A stretch of 6,411 nt of DNA from Opitutales bacterium (lineage in GTDB: Bacteria > Verrucomicrobiota > Verrucomicrobiia > Opitutales > JAIRKQ01). This document shows positions 6,386-6,411 of this stretch, in pieces (position 1 is the stretch's first letter; each line of letters starts with the position of its first letter). The notes under the pieces were generated by a model. It was not told the DNA's origin. It ran no database searches and was given only the letters and a program-made list of their open reading frames with translations. Location of the stretch: positions 1 to 6,411 of the forward strand of contig JAIDVZ010000073.1 of assembly GCA_029059365.1 (NCBI GenBank), given 5' to 3'. A program made the translations under genes and the position numbers.

Positions 6386-6411
6386 AGCTCCGGTCTTCGT
6401 TAAGAAGAATA
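6386..6411. other. Short 3' edge, no feature assigned
   Basis: The 26 bases after the sctC stop contain a 5-bp inverted repeat (TCTTC at 6394-6398, GAAGA at 6404-6408) with a 5-base loop. No T-run is visible before the window ends, so it cannot be called a terminator, and no new start codon is seen. Confidence 0.4.

Noticed and set aside
6394..6408. Inverted repeat after sctC as a terminator
   Set aside because: Only 5 bp, AT-rich, and no T-run within the window; it could be completed or dismissed with a few more bases.

Overview
The window looks like AT-rich chromosome from a host-associated, Gram-negative bacterium. It carries the outer-membrane secretin and a class IB/CesT-type chaperone of a type III secretion system (T3SS), next to a divergently transcribed gene for a probable OTU-family cysteine protease. 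OTU proteases normally act on ubiquitin, which bacteria lack, so a life in or on eukaryotic cells is likely. The glycyl-tRNA synthetase is the single-chain alpha2 type, not the alpha2/beta2 type of most Proteobacteria. With the wording of the MnmG and GlyRS motifs this leans me towards the PVC superphylum (Verrucomicrobiota/Lentisphaerota/Chlamydiota neighbourhood), but the taxon is a guess from memory, not a demonstrated result.

Layout. (1) Positions 1-756, minus strand: the N-terminal 252 residues of MnmG (tRNA uridine-34 modification); the gene runs off the left edge. (2) 757-878: a gap holding a clear intrinsic terminator for the next gene and a possible mnmG promoter. (3) 879-2348, minus strand: a 489-residue protein with disordered ends and a C-terminal OTU-like domain (Cys298/His421), preceded by an excellent Shine-Dalgarno site. 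(4) 2349-2520: a divergent intergenic region with a strong extended -10 promoter firing right and a weaker candidate firing left; the two overlap. (5) 2521-4029, plus strand: glyS-type GlyRS. (6) about 4065-4535, plus: CesT-family T3SS chaperone. (7) 4535-6385, plus: T3SS secretin SctC, whose ATG overlaps the chaperone stop codon. The last 26 bases hold nothing I can call.

How they work together (inference): glyS, the chaperone and sctC are packed head to tail with no visible terminator between them and are probably one transcript from the promoter at about 2410-2439. SctC would form the outer-membrane ring of the injectisome, the chaperone would keep an effector or translocator secretion-competent, and the divergent OTU protein is the obvious candidate effector to be exported and to edit host ubiquitin. 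The OTU protein as a T3SS substrate is the most interesting hypothesis in the window; nothing in the sequence proves secretion. MnmG and GlyRS are housekeeping translation genes flanking or leading this virulence/symbiosis module.
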